Assembly (NCBI GenBank): GCA_027669525.1
Contig: JAQEDJ010000024.1
Location: 1 to 35,723, forward strand
Direction of reading: 5' to 3'
Length of the DNA: 35,723 nt
Origin: Coriobacteriaceae bacterium AM48-5
GTDB lineage: Bacteria; Actinomycetota; Coriobacteriia; Coriobacteriales; Coriobacteriaceae
Below, in pieces: positions 8,602 to 17,661 of the stretch; the first letter of the stretch is position 1, and each line of letters starts with the position of its first letter. The notes beneath the pieces are model-generated. The model saw only the letters and a list, made by a program, of their open reading frames with translations. It had not been told where the DNA came from and made no database searches. Both the position numbers and the translations under genes were made by a program.

Positions 8602-9086
8602 CTATTCAAATCGCAGTGCCGAGGCTTGTGCCGTCTGCATCACGCGCTGGAGCGGCACGTTATGCTCGCGGGCAAGACGGGCGCAGTCCTCGTACTCGGG
8701 CGCCGCACGCTCACTGCCGTCGGGCAGGGTGGCCACCTTGACGGCCACTTCGCCCCAAGGCGTCGCGACCTGCTCAAAACGACGCGGCAGGCAGACGCGT
8801 TCCATCACCTGGCGCCGGATGCCGTTCGTGGTGGTTTCCAAAAAGATAATCGTCTGCAGACGGTCAATGTCCTCGCGGGCGCAGATTACCTGCAGCTGCC
8901 AACCGGGGCGGCCTTTTTTGCAGTAGAGAGGCAACCAGTGCACCTCGCGGGCGCCGCCTCGCGCAGGCGGTCCGCGGCATAGGCGAGCACCTCGGGCGAC
9001 GCATCGTCGATGTCGCACTCCAGCTTGACGATAGTTTCGGGTGCATCGGTCTCGCGGGACAGCGGAGATGTACTTCCACGTTGCAT
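8602..9086 (-). CDS. LarC C-terminal-domain-like protein (DUF111), one frameshift
   Basis: Corresponds to the C-terminal half of LarC, the CTP-dependent cyclometallase that inserts nickel into the pincer cofactor of lactate racemase. Corrected length is 161 aa versus about 400 for full LarC. The start MQRGSTSPL leads into ETIVKLECDIDDASPEVLAY, the hallmark start of the C-terminal domain, and then WLPLYCKKGRPGWQLQVIC. The two halves lie in different frames and join near 8954, where GGCGCC needs an extra G. No N-terminal LarC domain and no lar genes are in the window, and the 383 bp upstream are non-coding. ATG 9086 has AAAGGA upstream. It may be a remnant or a stand-alone domain with another role. 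Confidence 0.7.
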
Positions 9087-9190
9087 ACGGTCCGGATCCT
9101 TTCCGCACGGGCTCGTTTTATTCACCCAAACGCTAGCACATCGGACGTGGCACAGGCGTGACTTTCGTCCGTCGCCGCCCTCGCCCCCAT

Positions 9191-9260
9191 CCAAACATGT
9201 ACGCCAGCCTCCAAACATGTCATTTTTTGCAGCTTTTGGAGGCTGATGTACATGTTTTGG
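9191..9260. repeat. Imperfect inverted repeat in the 383-bp gap before the ABC gene
   Basis: Arms at 9191-9215 and 9234-9260 pair with two mismatches and one bulge; the core is AGCCTCCAAA. CCAAACATGT also occurs twice directly, at 9191-9200 and 9211-9220. I see no gene in 9087-9469. The divergent promoters of larC-like and the ABC gene must lie here, but no clear -35/-10 pair stands out. Confidence 0.6.
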
Positions 9261-9469
9261 AGCGGGGCCGCGCACGATCAGAATTGCGCTCGCACTCCGT
9301 CCACCACAAAGTTCACTACACTCAACAATTTTGAACTTTCTACGCAGTTCATCGGCCAAAAATTACCCTCGGCATACTTACCTGCTGCACGATGTTACTC
9401 TAGTTGCATTTGGCTAACTAAGCGGCTGCCGAGGACCCCACCCGGCACCGTTACGGCATAGGAGGTTTC

Positions 9470-12400
9470 ATGTTCGAGAAGCGGCTCTTCTCCCTGGTTC
9501 CGCAGGCAACGCCCTACATTATGGCAAACGTCCTGTTTAAGTGGATCGCGCTCATGGCAAACATCACGGTGATGTGGATCCTCGCGCGCATTCTGGGCGG
9601 CATCGTTGCCGGCGGACTGCCGGCTGCACTCGCCGTCGACGCGCTCGCGCAGGCAACTCCGCCGCTCGCCGGCGCCATCATCGTGCGCGCCGCCGCCATC
9701 TATCTGGCGCAGCGTTCCGGTGACAAGGCCGCCTTCAAAGCCGTCCGCCGCGTGCGTTCGCTCGTCTACGACAAGCTCACCGCGCTCGGCCCGTCCTATA
9801 CCGAAACCGTCCCCACCGCCGAGGCCGTGCAAACCAGCGTGGAGGGCGCCACGCAACTCCAGGTATACTTTGGCGGCTATCTGCCGCAGCTCTTTTTTGC
9901 CGGCCTGGCACCCATCACGCTGTTCGTGCTGCCCGTAGGCCAAGCGGGACTTCCCGCCGCGCTGCTGCTCGTATGCGTCCCGGTCATCCCCATCTCCATC
10001 ATGATGGTCATGCGCAACGCAAAAAAGATCGGTGCCGAGTACTGGGGCAGCTATGCCTACGGCGACCGCACCGTGCTGGACAGCGCCAGCGCGACCATTG
10101 CGCACGGCTCGCTCGTGGCACTCGTGGGCGAAAGCGGCGGCGGCAAGTCCACGCTCGCGGGGATTATCGCGGGCCGCAAGGACGCCTACCGCGGCAGCGT
10201 GCGCATTGGCGGCGTCGAGCTGCGCGATGCCACGGCCACCTCACTCATGCGCGCCGTCACGCTGGTGCCCACCAACGGCTACCTGTTTGCCGGCACCCTG
10301 CGCGACAACCTGCTGCTCGCCCAGCCCAACGCCACCGACGCCGAGCTTTTGCGCGCGCTCGGCCGCACGCGCGTGGCGGCCTTTGTGCAGGCCAACGGCG
10401 GGCTCGACATGGTGATTAACGAGGGCGGCACCAACCTTTCGGGTGGCCAGCGCCAGCGCGTGTGCATGGCACGCGCCCTGCTACACGACTCGCCGATCTA
10501 TGTGTTTGACGAGGCTACGAGCAATGTGGACGCTGCGAGCGAAGCCGCAATCGGCGAGGTCATTGCATCACTCGCCGGCGAGCACACCGTAATCGTGGTG
10601 GCGCATCGCCTGTCGACGATCGTGGACGCCGACCAGATTCTGGTGCTGGAACGCGGTCGCATTGCCGAGCGCGGGACTCACGGCGAGCTCTTGGCAACCG
10701 CGGGCGCCTATGCGCGCATGTGGAACAGTCAGGAGCAACTCTCGGCATATGCGTATGCGGAGGGTGATGCCGAGGATGCCGGCGCGGTTGAGGCTGTTGG
10801 CGGCAGCCCCGCCTGTACCGATGGCCTCAACGGTGCTAGCTCGTCTTCCGCTGCCGCGGCGCTTGACTCCGGCCGCGTCCGTCGCTCGGCGCCGTCCATC
10901 ATGTGGCGCATGATGGGGCTCGTCCGACCGCTTGCCGGCTGGCTTGTGCTAGCCGTCGCGCTAGGCAGCATTGGTATGCTCACCGCCGCGTTCGTGCCGG
11001 CCTTTGGCGCCCTTGGCCTTATGGCCGCGCTGGGCCGCAACGCCTTGGGGCTTGGTCTTATCGTCACATGCGCGGCCTGTGCCGCCTGCGGCATCGCGCG
11101 CGGGCCGCTCCACTACGGCGAGCAGCTCTGCAACCATTACATCGCATTCCGTCTGCTCGCACACATTCGCGACCTGGTGTTTGGCGCCCTGCGCCAGCTC
11201 GCCCCCGCCAAGCTCGAGGGCCGCGGCAAGGGCGAGCTCGTGAGCCTGGTCACCTCGGATATCGAGCTGCTCGAGGTCTTCTACGCGCACACCATCTCGC
11301 CCATTGCCATAGCTCTGGTCTGCACCGTTGTGTTTGAGGGCTTTTTGCTGGCTGTGAGCCCGAGCTCGCGGGCATCGCGCTCGTGGCCTACGCGGTCCTG
11401 GGCGTGCTGCTGCCCCTGACCTCGGCCAAGGCATGCGGCACCACCGGCCGCCAGAGCCGCGAGGGCGCCGGTAAGCTGGGCGCCTTTGTACTCGACAGTC
11501 TGCGCGGCGCGGGCGAGACCATCCAGTTTGCCGGTGGCACCGATCGCAGCCGTGCCCTGGGCAAGCTGACCGAGCAAGTCGGCGCCGTGGACGCGCGCCT
11601 CAAGCGCCGCCAGGCGGTCAGCGAGGCCGTAGCCGATGCGCTTATTCTTGTGGCTAATCTGGTGATGCTCGGGCGCGCGCTGCAGCTGGTGGCTGCGGGA
11701 ACGATTGACTTTGCCGCAGCGTTTGTCGCCGTCTTTACCTTTGTGTCGTCGTTTGGCTCGGTGATGGCCGTGAGCCGCCTGGGCGCCTCACTGCAGGAGA
11801 CGCTCGCCTCGGGCGCACGCGTGCTCGATTTGCTCGACGAGCAGCCCCAGTGCGCCGAGGTCGCCGATGGACAGAACGTTGAGTTTGCCGGCGCCGCAGC
11901 CGAGCATGTGAGCTTTAGCTATGTGGGCGCCGTGGACGCGGGCGGTGCGGGCGCCACAGAGCAGGTCGCGAACGACACCGCTGCGAGTCTCATCCTCGAC
12001 GACGTGACCTGCACCTTTGCGCCCGGTACCATGACCTGCATCATGGGGCGCTCGGGTTCGGGCAAGTCGACGCTGCTTAAGCTGCTCATGCGCTTTTGGG
12101 ACCCCGCAGCCGGCACCATCACGGTGAGCGGCGTCGATGCCCGCCACATCAACACGGCGAGCCTGCGCAGCCACGAGGCCTATATGACCCAGGACACGCA
12201 TCTGTTCTGCGGCACCGTACGCGAGAACCTGCTGGTCGCGCACGCCAACGCCACCGATGCCGAGCTGCTCGACGCTTGCCGCTCCGCCTCACTCACCACG
12301 CTCATCGACCGTCTGCCGCAGGGACTCGACACGCCCGTTGCCGAGCTGGGCGACTCGCTTTCGGGCGGCGAGCGCCAGCGCATCGGCCTTGCGCGCATCT

Positions 12401-12594
12401 TCCTCAACGACGCACCCTTCATCTTGCTCGACGAACCCACCAGCGCGCTCGATGCTCTCAACGAGGCGTCCGTGATGCAGGCAATCGACGAGCTCAAGCG
12501 CCGCGGCAAGACCATTGTGCTCGTGAGCCACCGTGCCAGCACCTGCGCGTTTGCCGATTTCTCGCTTTCGGTCGAGCACGGGAGGCTGAGCTAA
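9470..12594 (+). CDS. Fused double ABC exporter (CydDC-like), internal deletion and one frameshift
   Basis: Two ABC-exporter halves in one 1041-aa chain after correction. Half 1: membrane helices in residues about 15-190, then NBD1 with Walker A GESGGGKST (220-228), signature LSGGQRQR and Walker B VFDEATS. Half 2: a membrane domain from about residue 480, then NBD2 with GRSGSGKST, LSGGERQR and LLDEPTSALD. In half 1 the membrane domain runs only through KKIGAEYWGSYA and jumps at about 10052-10060 straight to YGDRTVLD of the NBD, so about 160 residues (last helices and linker) are missing in frame. The frame breaks near 11360 (AGCCCGAG for AGCCCCGAG). The start ATG has AGGAGG upstream. CydDC exports thiols for cytochrome assembly; the substrate here is unknown. 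The stop overlaps the next start (TAATG). Confidence 0.85.
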
Positions 12595-13015
12595 TGGCGC
12601 GCCCAGTCGACACACCGGAGCTGGCGCGCAAACGTGCACGCGAGGCCCAGATGGTGTCGCAGATGATTGCACTGTGGTGCCGCGGGCATCATCGCGGCGG
12701 CCACGAGGGTAAGCAGGCTCCCAACGGCGAAAAGCCACTCGCGTCAAACTCGGCCTTCGAACCATTACGCTCTGCCCCGAATGCGCCGAGCTGCAGAAAT
12801 ACGCCATCGCGCGCATTGAGCACTGCCCGCACATGGGCACCAAGACATTTTGCTCGGCATGTCCTTCGCATTGTTACCGGCCTGCCATGCGCGAGAAGAT
12901 CCGCGAGGTTATGCGTTGGTCGGGACCGCGTATGATCCGCTATCGCCCCATCACCGCCGTGAGACACGCGATGGTAACAGTGCAGGCCAAACGCGCGGCG
13001 GCACGAAGCAAGTAG
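12594..13015 (+). CDS. YgbA-like (nitrous oxide-stimulated promoter) family protein, one frameshift
   Basis: Corrected length about 140 aa. The N-terminus AREAQMVSQMIALWCRGHH and the Cys-rich part (TLCPECAELQKYA, HCPHMGTKTFCSACPSHCYR) match the small YgbA family, which in enterobacteria is induced under nitrosative stress; the biochemical function is unsettled. The cysteines suggest metal or redox binding. The frame changes near 12740 (CCACTCGCGTC lacks one base). The ATG overlaps the ABC stop by one base, so the two are translationally coupled; this fits a redox or nitrosative theme if the exporter is CydDC-like. It ends TAG 13013-13015. Confidence 0.8.
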
Positions 13016-13135
13016 TCGCCGGCGCCGGCACGCGCCGCCCCGCCTTTCCACTCGATTTCGACCCCCGGCGTGTCCGGCGTGTTGAGAGCTACGCCATTAC
13101 AATGAAGCGGATTCGCTTGACGCAAAGGAGCTGCC

Positions 13136-14047
13136 ATGCCTGCTTGCCCGCTGGTCGATTGCCACACCCACACCTCGTTCTCGGACGGTCATGCCTCGTT
13201 TGAGGACAACGTTCGCGCCGCTGCTGCGGCCAGCTGCCGCGTCATGGTCTCAACCGACCATCTCACCCTGCCCGCCAGCATGGATGCCAACTGCGAAGTG
13301 CAGGTTACTGAGGGCGACCTGCCGGCACATCGTCTGGCTTTTGAGGATGCTCGCAAGCTTGCCGCGCAGATCGCGCCGGAGCTCGAGCTTATCTATGGCT
13401 TTGAATGCGATTGGTACGAGGGCTGCGAGCCTTTGGTCGAGCGCTGGTCCCGAGGCGCCGTCGTGCGCCTGGGCAGCGTGCATTGGATTGGTAACCCAGG
13501 CGATATTGCGGCAGGTGCTGCGGGCACGGCGGGGACGGAGGACGTCGCTCGTCCCGATACGCCCGATTCGCGCTGCGGCTGGATCGACGATGACACCAAC
13601 CTGCACGTTTGGGAAAACCTGGGGGTACGCGGCGTATGGGAGCGCTACGTCGACGACTGGTGCCGCGCCTGCGAGAGCCCGCTCAACTTTGATGTAATGG
13701 CTCACCCCGACCTGGTCATGCGCTTTTCGAAAGAGGGCTTTGCGCCCGACTTTGACCCCGCGCCGTTCTGGGGGCAGATGGCAGAGTGTGCACACGACGC
13801 GGGCCGCCGCGTTGAGGTCTCGACCGCTGCGCCGCGCAAGGGACTCGACGACTACTATCCCACGACCGGGTTGTTGCGTTGCTTCGCCCACGCCGAGGTG
13901 CCGATCACTTTTGGCTCGGACGCACACCGCGCCTGCGACATTTGCTGGAACATCCGTGAGACCCAGGCACACGCCTACGACTGTGGCTACCGAACCTTCG
14001 ACGTCCCCCACCCCACCGGCGAATGGGAATCCACACCCCTCGCCTAA
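13136..14047 (+). CDS. PHP-domain phosphatase, likely histidinol-phosphatase (HisK type)
   Basis: A 303-aa PHP-fold phosphoesterase. Metal motifs in order: DCHTHTSFSDG (His10, His12), STDH (Asp41, His42), YGFECDWYEG (Glu), GSVHW (His), MAHPDLV (His) and FGSDAHR (Asp, His). That order and length fit HisK/HisJ histidinol-phosphate phosphatases, the step between HisC and HisD. The adjacent convergent his operon has no other phosphatase, which supports this role. ATG 13136 is preceded by AAAGGAG. An insert of about 35 residues rich in Ala, Gly and Asp (around residues 120-155) is looser than the rest. A different PHP substrate cannot be excluded. Confidence 0.8.
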   Translation: MPACPLVDCHTHTSFSDGHASFEDNVRAAAAASCRVMVSTDHLTLPASMDANCEVQVTEGDLPAHRLAFEDARKLAAQIAPELELIYGFECDWYEGCEPLVERWSRGAVVRLGSVHWIGNPGDIAAGAAGTAGTEDVARPDTPDSRCGWIDDDTNLHVWENLGVRGVWERYVDDWCRACESPLNFDVMAHPDLVMRFSKEGFAPDFDPAPFWGQMAECAHDAGRRVEVSTAAPRKGLDDYYPTTGLLRCFAHAEVPITFGSDAHRACDICWNIRETQAHAYDCGYRTFDVPHPTGEWESTPLA

Positions 14048-14079
14048 CTAGTCGTTTAAGAACGTCCCCAATGACTAGT
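14047..14079. terminator. Hairpin between convergent genes, containing the hisE stop
   Basis: ACTAGTCGTT at 14047-14056 pairs with AATGACTAGT at 14070-14079 with one mismatch. The PHP stop ends at the first base of the left arm and the hisE TAG lies within the right arm. It lacks a long T-run. It contains GTCCCC, a theme in other hairpins of this window. Confidence 0.5.
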
Positions 14080-14392
14080 GACGGCGGGCGTTGAGTTCGC
14101 CGGCAAGCTCGTCGAGGGTGATACCGTAGCGCTCAAGGATTACGAGCAGGTGGTAGATCAGGTCGCCGGCCTCGTAGCGGATGTGATCGTGATCGTTATC
14201 CTTGCAGGCCATGATCACCTCGCTCGACTCCTCGGCAAGCTTCTTGAGCAGCTCATCCTCGACGTCGGTCAGCAGACGCACGGTATAGCTTTCCTGCGGC
14301 GATGCATCACGACGACCGTGAATCACCTCGACCAGACCTGTCAGCGTCTCTCCGATATTTCCATCCTGAACGTTTGCGGTGCGCACACCCAT
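14075..14392 (-). CDS. hisE: Phosphoribosyl-ATP pyrophosphatase
   Basis: Second step of histidine synthesis: PR-ATP to PR-AMP plus PPi. A 105-aa single-domain protein of the MazG-like all-alpha fold. Metal motifs are LLKKLAEESSEVIMA (ExxE) and YEAGDLIYHLLV (ExxD). The N-terminus LTGLVEVIHGRRDASPQESYT is typical. ATG 14392 has AAAGGA upstream. It is the last gene of the his operon, 45 bp after hisI, and is kept separate from hisI rather than fused as in enterobacteria. Confidence 0.95.
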   Translation of the reverse strand: MGVRTANVQDGNIGETLTGLVEVIHGRRDASPQESYTVRLLTDVEDELLKKLAEESSEVIMACKDNDHDHIRYEAGDLIYHLLVILERYGITLDELAGELNARRH

Positions 14393-14437
14393 AGTTCAAT
14401 CCTTTCTGGTGGCCGAGCGTCTAATCGAGCGCCCGCC

Positions 14438-14767
14438 CTACGCGAGTTTCTTAAAGAAGCAGGTACGGTTGCCGGTATGGCAGGCCGGACCCGGCGAGTC
14501 GACCTTGACCAGCAGCGTATCGCTATCGCAGTCGGCCCAGAGCTCCTTGACCTCTTGCATATTGCCGCTCGTCGCACCCTTGTTCCAGAGCTCCTGACGG
14601 CTACGGCTCCAAAACCACGTGGTGCCGGTCTTGAGCGTCAGCCCCACCGACTCCTCGTTCATCCAAGCAACCATAAGCACCTCGCCGGTGTCATACTGCT
14701 GAACAACACAAGGAATCAGCCCGTGGGCGTCGTATTTGAGCTCGGACGCAGTTGTCACTTGCTCCAT
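14438..14767 (-). CDS. hisI: Phosphoribosyl-AMP cyclohydrolase
   Basis: Third step of histidine synthesis: opens the adenine ring of PR-AMP. It is 109 aa. Key motifs are [28 protein letters not shown] and the metal site [13 protein letters not shown] with [10 protein letters not shown] (Zn cysteines plus Mg aspartates). The ATG at 14767 directly abuts the hisF stop codon (TAA then ATG), so translation is coupled. Confidence 0.95.
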   Translation of the reverse strand: MEQVTTASELKYDAHGLIPCVVQQYDTGEVLMVAWMNEESVGLTLKTGTTWFWSRSRQELWNKGATSGNMQEVKELWADCDSDTLLVKVDSPGPACHTGNRTCFFKKLA

Positions 14768-15550
14768 TTAGAAATCCAATCTCACAGGTATTCCCTGGCT
14801 GGCCATATACTCCTTCACCTGGCGGATGCTGAAGGTTCCAAAGTGAAAGACGCTCGCCGCCAGCACGGCATCGGCCTCGCCCTCGATCACGCCCTCGGCA
14901 AAATGCTCGAGCGTACCCACGCCGCCGCTCGCAATAACGGGAATCGGCACCGCGCGCGCCACGGCACGGGTGAGTGCTAGGTCAAAGCCGGCCTTGGTGC
15001 CGTCGCGATCCATACTGGTCAGCAAGATCTCGCCGGCGCCGCGACGAGCCGCTTCCTCGGCCCACGCCACCGCGTCGATACCCGTGGCGTTGCGGCCGCC
15101 CGCCGTGAAGACCTCCCACTTGTCAGCACCCGGCTCTCCGGGCAAACCGACGCGCTTGGCATCGATCGCCACGACCACGGCCTGACTGCCAAAAGCCGCG
15201 GCAGCCTGGCTAATCAGCGACGGGTCACGCACGGCCGCCGAGTTGAGCGACACCTTGTCGGCACCGGCGGCAACCATGGTCCGCATGCCCGCCAAGTCGC
15301 GAAAGCCGCCGCCCACGGTATAGGGAATAGCGAGCTCCTCGGCCGCGTGCGCCGCCATCTCGATGGTCGTCGCACGGTTGTCACTCGTCGCGGTAATGTC
15401 CAAAAATACGACCTCGTCCGCACCTTCGCGGTCGTAGGCGCGCGCCAGCTCCACCGGATCGCCCGCATCGCGCAAGCTCACAAAGTTGACGCCCTTGACC
15501 ACGCGGCCGTCCTTGACGTCCAAGCAGGGAATCACACGTTTGGCAAGCAT
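14768..15550 (-). CDS. hisF: Imidazole glycerol phosphate synthase, cyclase subunit
   Basis: Uses ammonia from HisH and PRFAR to make imidazole glycerol phosphate plus AICAR. It is 260 aa with a beta/alpha barrel. The catalytic aspartates are both visible: Asp11 in [12 protein letters not shown] and Asp130 in VVVAIDAKR. Phosphate-binding loops YTVGGGFRD and VIASGGVGT are intact. It lies 3 bp after the hisA stop and abuts hisI. Confidence 0.97.
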   Translation of the reverse strand: MLAKRVIPCLDVKDGRVVKGVNFVSLRDAGDPVELARAYDREGADEVVFLDITATSDNRATTIEMAAHAAEELAIPYTVGGGFRDLAGMRTMVAAGADKVSLNSAAVRDPSLISQAAAAFGSQAVVVAIDAKRVGLPGEPGADKWEVFTAGGRNATGIDAVAWAEEAARRGAGEILLTSMDRDGTKAGFDLALTRAVARAVPIPVIASGGVGTLEHFAEGVIEGEADAVLAASVFHFGTFSIRQVKEYMASQGIPVRLDF

Positions 15551-15553
15551 GGG

Positions 15554-16297
15554 CTACTCCTCCCCTCGGGCGGCGGCCAGCGCCTGTACCAGCGTAAAGT
15601 TGCCCTCGTAGAGCGCGCGACCGGTAATAGCACCTTCAATCGCGCCCTCACCCACTGCGGCCAGCGCACGGATGTCGTCGAGCGTCGAGATGCCACCCGA
15701 TGCCACGACGGGAAAGCCCGCGACCTCGGCCACATGGCGATACGCCGCCACATCGATGCCCGTCTGCATGCCGTCACGCGCGATGTCGGTGTAGACCAGG
15801 TGCTTAAAACCCAGCTCGGTGAGCTGTGCCACAGCATCGTCGAGTGCCACGCCCGCGCCATCACGCCAGCCGTTCACCTTGACCTGGCCGTCGCGCGCGG
15901 CGATGTCTGCCACCAGTAGCTCGCCAAAGCCTTGGGCCGCCACCTCGGCAAAACCCGGCTCGGTCACCAGCACCGTGCCTAGTGCGATGCGGCGCGCACC
16001 GTAGCCAGCCAACTCGTCGATGCGCGCGAGCGAGCGGACGCCGCCGCCTACGTCCACGGACAGACCGTCGACGCCGCAGATGGCCTTAATCGCCGCCGAG
16101 TTGGCAGCGCATGTGTCCTCGTCCTCGCCAAAGGCAGCGGACAGGTCGACGACGTGCACCCAGCTCGCGCCCTGCTCGGCAAACGAGCGAGCAACGGCCA
16201 TGGGGTCGTCGGAATATACCTTGCAGCGGCTGCGGTCGCCGCGCTCCAGGCGCACGACCTTGCCGCCGATCAAATCGATTGCGGGAAACAGAATCAT
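15554..16297 (-). CDS. hisA: Phosphoribosylformimino-AICAR-P isomerase
   Basis: Isomerises ProFAR to PRFAR. A 247-aa half-barrel paralogue of HisF. The catalytic pair is Asp8 (FPAIDLIGGKVVRL) and Asp131 (VADIAARDGQVKVNGW); VDVGGGVRS and VVASGGIST bind phosphate. Many Actinobacteria use this protein also for tryptophan (PriA); that cannot be decided from sequence alone. The ATG at 16297 overlaps the hisH stop (ATGA). Confidence 0.96.
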   Translation of the reverse strand: MILFPAIDLIGGKVVRLERGDRSRCKVYSDDPMAVARSFAEQGASWVHVVDLSAAFGEDEDTCAANSAAIKAICGVDGLSVDVGGGVRSLARIDELAGYGARRIALGTVLVTEPGFAEVAAQGFGELLVADIAARDGQVKVNGWRDGAGVALDDAVAQLTELGFKHLVYTDIARDGMQTGIDVAAYRHVAEVAGFPVVASGGISTLDDIRALAAVGEGAIEGAITGRALYEGNFTLVQALAAARGEE

Positions 16298-16994
16298 CGG
16301 CCGGCCCCCTCGACGATGCTCACGAAGTTCTTAAGGATGCGCTGACCCAGCGCGGAGGATTTCTCGGGATGGAACTGGCAGCCCCACACGTTGCCGTGGC
16401 GCACGATGCACGGGAAGCTCCGCGTATAGTGCGTGCGCGCCAGCACATCGGCGGCATCGGCATCGTCGGCCACCGCGTAGCTGTGGGTGAAGTACATGTT
16501 GGCACCCTCGGCAAAACCAGTAAGCAGCGGATCGGCCGCACCGGCAGGCGTCATGTGCACCTGGTCCCAGCCCACGTGCGGCACCTTCAGGCGACTCGAT
16601 TTCAAGCGCGTGCACGAGCCACGCATAATACCCAGGCCATCGACCCAGGGACCGCCAGCCTGCTCGGGGGTGTTGCCATCGGCAACCGCGCCCTCGTCCA
16701 CAGGCACGCCCTCGTTGCCGCGCTCAAAAAATAGCTGAAGGCCCAGGCAGATACCGAGCAGCGGAGTTCCGGCGGCGACGGCATCGAGCACCGCGTCCGC
16801 CTCGCCGCTCTGGCGCATAAAGGCGATCGCGTCATAGAACGCGCCCACGCCCGGGATGACTAAGCCGTCGGCGCGGCGGATCTGCTCCGGATTGTCCGAC
16901 GTGCAGGCGGCGGCACCGGCGCGCGCAAGCCACGCGCAACGCTCGACAAGTTGCCCTTGTGGTAGTCGACCACCACGACCTTCGGTTCGCCCAC
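16294..16994 (-). CDS. hisH: Imidazole glycerol phosphate synthase, glutaminase subunit, one frameshift
   Basis: Class I glutamine amidotransferase that feeds NH3 to HisF. Corrected length is 233 aa. The N-terminus VGEPKVVVVDYHKGNLSSVA is in one frame and the rest, from RAGAAACTSDNPEQIR, in another; they join near 16926 (TTGCGCGC for TTGGCGCGC). The nucleophile is Cys83 in LLGICLGLQLFF, with His-Glu in FHPEKS and GAFYDAI as oxyanion strand. The start is GTG 16994, chosen because the family begins there and GGAGGGG precedes it. It is about 30 residues longer than usual, with a loop around VPVDEGAVADGNTPEQAGG. A long hairpin lies just upstream. Confidence 0.93.
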
Positions 16995-17019
16995 GCGACC
17001 CCTCCACTTCTCATCATCC

Positions 17020-17060
17020 AAAACCACCACAAAGGTGCCTGTCCCCTTTGTGGTGGTTTT
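17020..17060. repeat. Perfect 16-bp hairpin inside the his operon
   Basis: AAAACCACCACAAAGG at 17020-17035 pairs with CCTTTGTGGTGGTTTT at 17045-17060 around a 9-base loop. It fills most of the 79-bp gap between hisB and hisH. On the operon strand the stem ends in TTTT, so it may attenuate transcription; or it is a dispersed element, since the GGTGCCT..CCCC theme recurs near 35480. Confidence 0.85.
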
Positions 17061-17073
17061 ACCCTTGTGACGG

Positions 17074-17661
17074 TTACAGCGAACCCTTGGTGCTGGGAAT
17101 GCCCTGCACGCGGGGATCCAGCTCACAGGCATGGCGCATCGTGCGGCCCACGGCCTTAAAGGCGGCCTCGATAATGTGATGCGAGTTGCCGCCCGCCAGC
17201 TCGCGCACGTGCAGCGTGAGCTTGGCGTCGCGCGCGAAAGCGTAGAAGAACTCGACGGCCAGCTCGGTATCGAAGCTGCCCACGCGCTCGGTCGGCACGA
17301 GCAGCTCGCAGTAGGCCTGTCCGCGGCCCGAAATATCAACAGCAGCCATCACAAGCGTCTCGTCCATGGCAATCGCCGCGTCGGCAAAGCGCGTAATGCC
17401 CGCCTTGTCGCCCAGCGCCTGGCAAAACGCCTCGCCCAGCACGATGCCCGTGTCCTCGATGGTGTGGTGCGCGTCGACCTCCACGTCGCCCACCGCATGC
17501 ACCGTCAGGTCAAACAGACCATGGCGGCCAAAGGCGTTGAGCACGTGGTCGAAAAACGGCACGCCGGTCGAGATATCGCACACGCCAGATCCGTCCAGGT
17601 CGAGCTTGACGACGATGTCGGTCTCGCCCGTCTTGCGGGTCACCTCGGCATAGCGGTCCAT
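17074..17661 (-). CDS. hisB: Imidazoleglycerol-phosphate dehydratase
   Basis: Dehydrates IGP to imidazole-acetol phosphate. It is 195 aa, the usual monofunctional length, with no phosphatase domain fused. The two Mn-binding repeats are visible: AHHTIEDTGIVLGEA (His65, His66) and NSHHIIEAAFKA near the C-terminus, plus VPFFDHVLNAFGRHGLFDL. The ATG at 17661 abuts the hisC stop. Lack of a fused phosphatase fits use of the separate PHP enzyme at 13136. Confidence 0.97.
   Translation of the reverse strand: MDRYAEVTRKTGETDIVVKLDLDGSGVCDISTGVPFFDHVLNAFGRHGLFDLTVHAVGDVEVDAHHTIEDTGIVLGEAFCQALGDKAGITRFADAAIAMDETLVMAAVDISGRGQAYCELLVPTERVGSFDTELAVEFFYAFARDAKLTLHVRELAGGNSHHIIEAAFKAVGRTMRHACELDPRVQGIPSTKGSL

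Noticed and set aside
8954..8960. Programmed frameshift in the LarC-like gene, as in lactobacilli
   Set aside because: The break falls inside the second domain, not between domains, and matches the one-base-loss pattern seen in 10 other genes.
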